A DNA stretch of 64,000 bases, from assembly GCF_009193135.1 (NCBI RefSeq), contig NZ_VUKC01000008.1:1-64000 (forward strand), read 5' to 3'. The notes beneath the pieces are model-generated. The model was given only the letters and a program-made list of their open reading frames with translations. It was not told the DNA's origin and ran no database searches. This document shows, in pieces, positions 61,828 to 64,000 of this stretch. The translations under genes were made by a program, and so were the position numbers. The stretch comes from Georgenia satyanarayanai. GTDB lineage: Bacteria; Actinomycetota; Actinomycetes; Actinomycetales; Actinomycetaceae. The first letter of the stretch is position 1, and each line of letters starts with the position of its first letter.

Positions 61828-63069
61828 TCAGGCGTTGCGGACGGCCAGCGCCACGTTGTGGCCGCCGAAGCCGAAGGCGTTGTTGACGGCGACGACGTCG
61901 CCCGAGGGCAGGTCGCGCGGGGTGTTGCGGACGAGGTCGATCTCCAGGTCCGCGTCCATCTCGGTGACGTTGATCGTCGGGGGAGCGGTGCGCTCCTTGA
62001 TCGCGAGGACGGTGAAGATCGTCTCCAGCGCGCCGGCGCCACCGAGGAGGTGGCCGGTCATCGACTTCGTCGCGGAGATCGTCACGTGGTCGGCCTCGGC
62101 GCCCAGGCCGCGGCGGATGGCGGCGGCCTCGATGCCGTCACCCACGGGGGTGGACGTCGCGTGCGCGTTGACGTGGACGACGTCGCGGCCGGTGGCCCCG
62201 GCGTCCTCGAGGGCGAGACGCATGGCGCGCTCCTGGCCCTGGCCGGTCGGGTCGGGCGGCGCGATGGCGTAGGCGTCGGACGTCATGCCGACGCCGCAGA
62301 TCTCGGCGTAGACGCGGGCGCCGCGGGCAGCGGCGTGCTCCGCGCTCTCCAGGACGAGGATCCCGGCACCCTCACCCATGACGAAGCCGTCGCGGCTCAC
62401 GTCGTAGGGGCGCGAGGCGCCGGCAGGGTCGTCGTTGCGGGTGGACAGCGCCTGCATCTTGGCGAAGGCGGCGAGCGGCATCGGGTGGATCGCGGCCTCG
62501 GTGCCGCCGGCGACGACGACGTCGGCGCGGCCCGAGCGGATCATCTCCACGCCCATGGCGATCGCCTCGGCGCCGGAGGCACAGGCGGAGACGGGGGCGT
62601 GGGCCCCGGCCCGGGCGCCGACCTCGAGGGAGACGTAGCCGGAGGGGGAGTTGGGCATGAGCATGGGGACGGTCAGCGGCATGACGCGACGCGCGCCGCG
62701 CTCCTTGACGGTGTCCCAGGCGTCGAGCAGCGTCCACACGCCGCCGATCCCGGAGGAGACGACGGCGCCGAGGCGCTCGGGCTCGACCTCGGGGGTACCG
62801 GCGTCGGCCCACGCCTCACGGGTCGCGATGACGGCGTACTGGGCGCTGGGGTCCATCTTGCGGGTCTCGTTGCGCGCCAGGACGTCCGCGGCCGGCACGG
62901 CGAGCTGGCCGGCGAAGGTCACCGGGATCTCGTAGCGCTCGGACCAGTCGTTCTCGAGGGTGCGCACACCCGAGCGTCCGGCGAGCGCACCGGCCCAGGT
63001 GGAGGACACGTCGCCGCCCAGCGGCGTGGTGGCTCCGAGCCCGGTGACGACGACGGTGGTGGTGGCCAT
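61828..63069 (-). CDS. fabF: 3-oxoacyl-ACP synthase II
   Basis: Elongating condensing enzyme of type II fatty acid synthesis, 413 aa. C163 lies in SACASGAEA, and histidines follow in VNAHATSTP and TGHLLGGAGA; NAFGFGGHN closes the fold. The enzyme extends acyl-ACP with malonyl-ACP. It is the third gene of fabH-acpP-fabF on the minus strand, 67 nt after acpP. Confidence 0.95.
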   Translation of the reverse strand: MATTTVVVTGLGATTPLGGDVSSTWAGALAGRSGVRTLENDWSERYEIPVTFAGQLAVPAADVLARNETRKMDPSAQYAVIATREAWADAGTPEVEPERLGAVVSSGIGGVWTLLDAWDTVKERGARRVMPLTVPMLMPNSPSGYVSLEVGARAGAHAPVSACASGAEAIAMGVEMIRSGRADVVVAGGTEAAIHPMPLAAFAKMQALSTRNDDPAGASRPYDVSRDGFVMGEGAGILVLESAEHAAARGARVYAEICGVGMTSDAYAIAPPDPTGQGQERAMRLALEDAGATGRDVVHVNAHATSTPVGDGIEAAAIRRGLGAEADHVTISATKSMTGHLLGGAGALETIFTVLAIKERTAPPTINVTEMDADLEIDLVRNTPRDLPSGDVVAVNNAFGFGGHNVALAVRNA

Positions 63070-63136
63070 GGCAGCTCCTCGGGTGTGGCGGGGGTGGGGG
63101 ACGACCGGGGCGGCGGGGCCGCCCCGGTCGACTCGG

Positions 63137-63388
63137 TCAGGCGTTCTGGGCGCCCTGGATGAAGGAGACGGCGTCCTGCACGGTCGCGAGGTTGGCGACC
63201 TCCTCGTCGGGGATGCGGACCTCGAACTTCTCCTCGGCCAGCGTCACGATCGTCATCATCGACAGGGAGTCGATGTCGAGGTCGTCGGTGAAGGACTTCT
63301 CCGGGAGGACGGCGTCGACCGGCAGACCGGTCTCCTCGTTGACGATCTCCGCCAGTCCAGCCAGGATCTCCTGCTCGCTGTAAGCCAT
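63137..63388 (-). CDS. acpP: Acyl carrier protein
   Basis: 83-aa acidic four-helix protein with the phosphopantetheine site DSLSMM (S41 in DIDSLS). It carries growing acyl chains between FabH, FabF and the reductases. Between fabH and fabF in the same direction. Confidence 0.95.
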   Translation of the reverse strand: MAYSEQEILAGLAEIVNEETGLPVDAVLPEKSFTDDLDIDSLSMMTIVTLAEEKFEVRIPDEEVANLATVQDAVSFIQGAQNA

Positions 63389-63469
63389 GGGCGTTGCTCC
63401 AATTCGGTGTGGGTTGGTCGAAAAACAGTGTGGTCTACGACGTGCTCGCCGCTCCTGGCGACGCGCCCG

Positions 63470-64000
63470 TCACGGCAGGGCCACGACCTGGGCGGCGTAG
63501 GCGAGACCGGCGCCGAAGCCGATCTGCAGGGCCAGTGCCCCGGGCTCCACGGCGCCCTCACGCTGCAACCGCTCGGTGGCGAGGGGGATGGAGGCGGCGG
63601 AGGTGTTGCCGGTCTGGGCGATGTCACGGGCGATGACCACGGACTCGGGCAGCCCCAGCTGCTTGGCGAGCTGGTCGATGATCCGCATGTTGGCCTGGTG
63701 CGGGATGAACACCTCGATGTCCTCCGGCGCGAGCCCGGCCGCCTCGATGGCGGCGCGGGCCGCCTTCGCCATCTCGAAGCTCGCCCACTTGAACACCGTC
63801 GGGCCCTTCTGGCGCAGCGTCGGCCACGAGGTGTCGGTCCCGTCGCGGAAGGTGAGCCAGGAGTGCGTCTGGTAGATCGCGTCGGCCTGGCCGCCGTCCG
63901 AGCCCCACACGGTGGGGCCGATGCCCGGGGTGTCGGACGGGCCGACGACGGCGGCCCCCGCGCCGTCGCCGAGGATGAAGGAGATCGTGCGGTCGGTGGG
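63470..64000 (-). CDS. fabH: 3-oxoacyl-ACP synthase III, C-terminal part (cut by window end)
   Basis: Only the last 177 codons are in the window; the frame continues to the window end. The ILGDGAGAAVVGP segment, the PHQANMRI His and the GNTSAASIP Asn of the KASIII active site are visible; the catalytic Cys lies beyond the edge. It starts fatty acid chains from acetyl-CoA or branched acyl-CoA primers. First of the three fab genes seen. Confidence 0.94.
   Translation of the reverse strand, partial: PTDRTISFILGDGAGAAVVGPSDTPGIGPTVWGSDGGQADAIYQTHSWLTFRDGTDTSWPTLRQKGPTVFKWASFEMAKAARAAIEAAGLAPEDIEVFIPHQANMRIIDQLAKQLGLPESVVIARDIAQTGNTSAASIPLATERLQREGAVEPGALALQIGFGAGLAYAAQVVALP

Overview
The window is chromosomal DNA of a very high-GC actinomycete. 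A DUF3145 gene, actinobacterial RecO, DnaG and Dgt, a Zur/ZnuABC locus, a maltose-type ABC transporter without its own ATPase, and many genes whose start codon lies 6-7 nt after a TANNNT -10 box all fit the order Micrococcales, perhaps near the Cellulomonas/Georgenia group. The genus is inference. All assignments come from reading the sequence; no database was searched.

Layout. 1-3618: edge of a type VII (ESX-like) secretion locus (FHA proteins, WXG100-like protein, a larger WXG-type protein, a small membrane protein). 3668-5558: leuA behind a leucine attenuator. 5684-8331: GyrI-like and flavodoxin pair, recO, uppS. 8328-11922: membrane protein, zur, znuB, znuC, znuA with two Zur boxes. 11981-18071: glyS with a hairpin-rich leader, YibE/F-like protein, dusB, drug-type ABC exporter. 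18195-28181: alpha-glucan region with a GH13 enzyme, a frameshifted LacI regulator, malEFG-type transporter and a GH13-like protein without catalytic residues; a secreted asparaginase with a GlnR-like box sits inside it. 28186-37731: GNAT, PPOX-type protein, dgt, dnaG, a GlnR-boxed surface amidase, small household genes and a possible 6C-type small RNA.

37969-46960: a compact integrated element flanked by a 45-bp direct repeat taken from the 3' half of a CAT-anticodon tRNA gene. It encodes a tyrosine integrase, a divergent repressor switch, an AlpA-like protein, a RepA-like ATPase, small- and large-terminase-like proteins and several unknowns, but no capsid, portal or tail gene. Inverted 9-bp iteron arrays and paired 12-bp-spaced repeats at both ends suggest its own replication and integration machinery. 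It looks like a phage satellite and is the best candidate for an undescribed system here.

46918-64000: tRNA genes, an aldo/keto reductase, two large secreted hemicellulases (CE4-GH10 with an LPVTG anchor; LamG-GH43-like with FG-GAP repeats), def, a DAACS amino-acid transporter preceded by a cysteine-codon leader peptide, a DUF3145 gene with a structured leader, lipB-lipA, and the fatty-acid synthesis operon fabH-acpP-fabF, cut by the window end.

Common threads are attenuation and nutrient control (leucine, probably cysteine, zinc, probably nitrogen, sugar-responsive LacI sites) and cell-surface display of hydrolases through C-terminal sorting-type signals (LPVTG, LASTG, LPALG).
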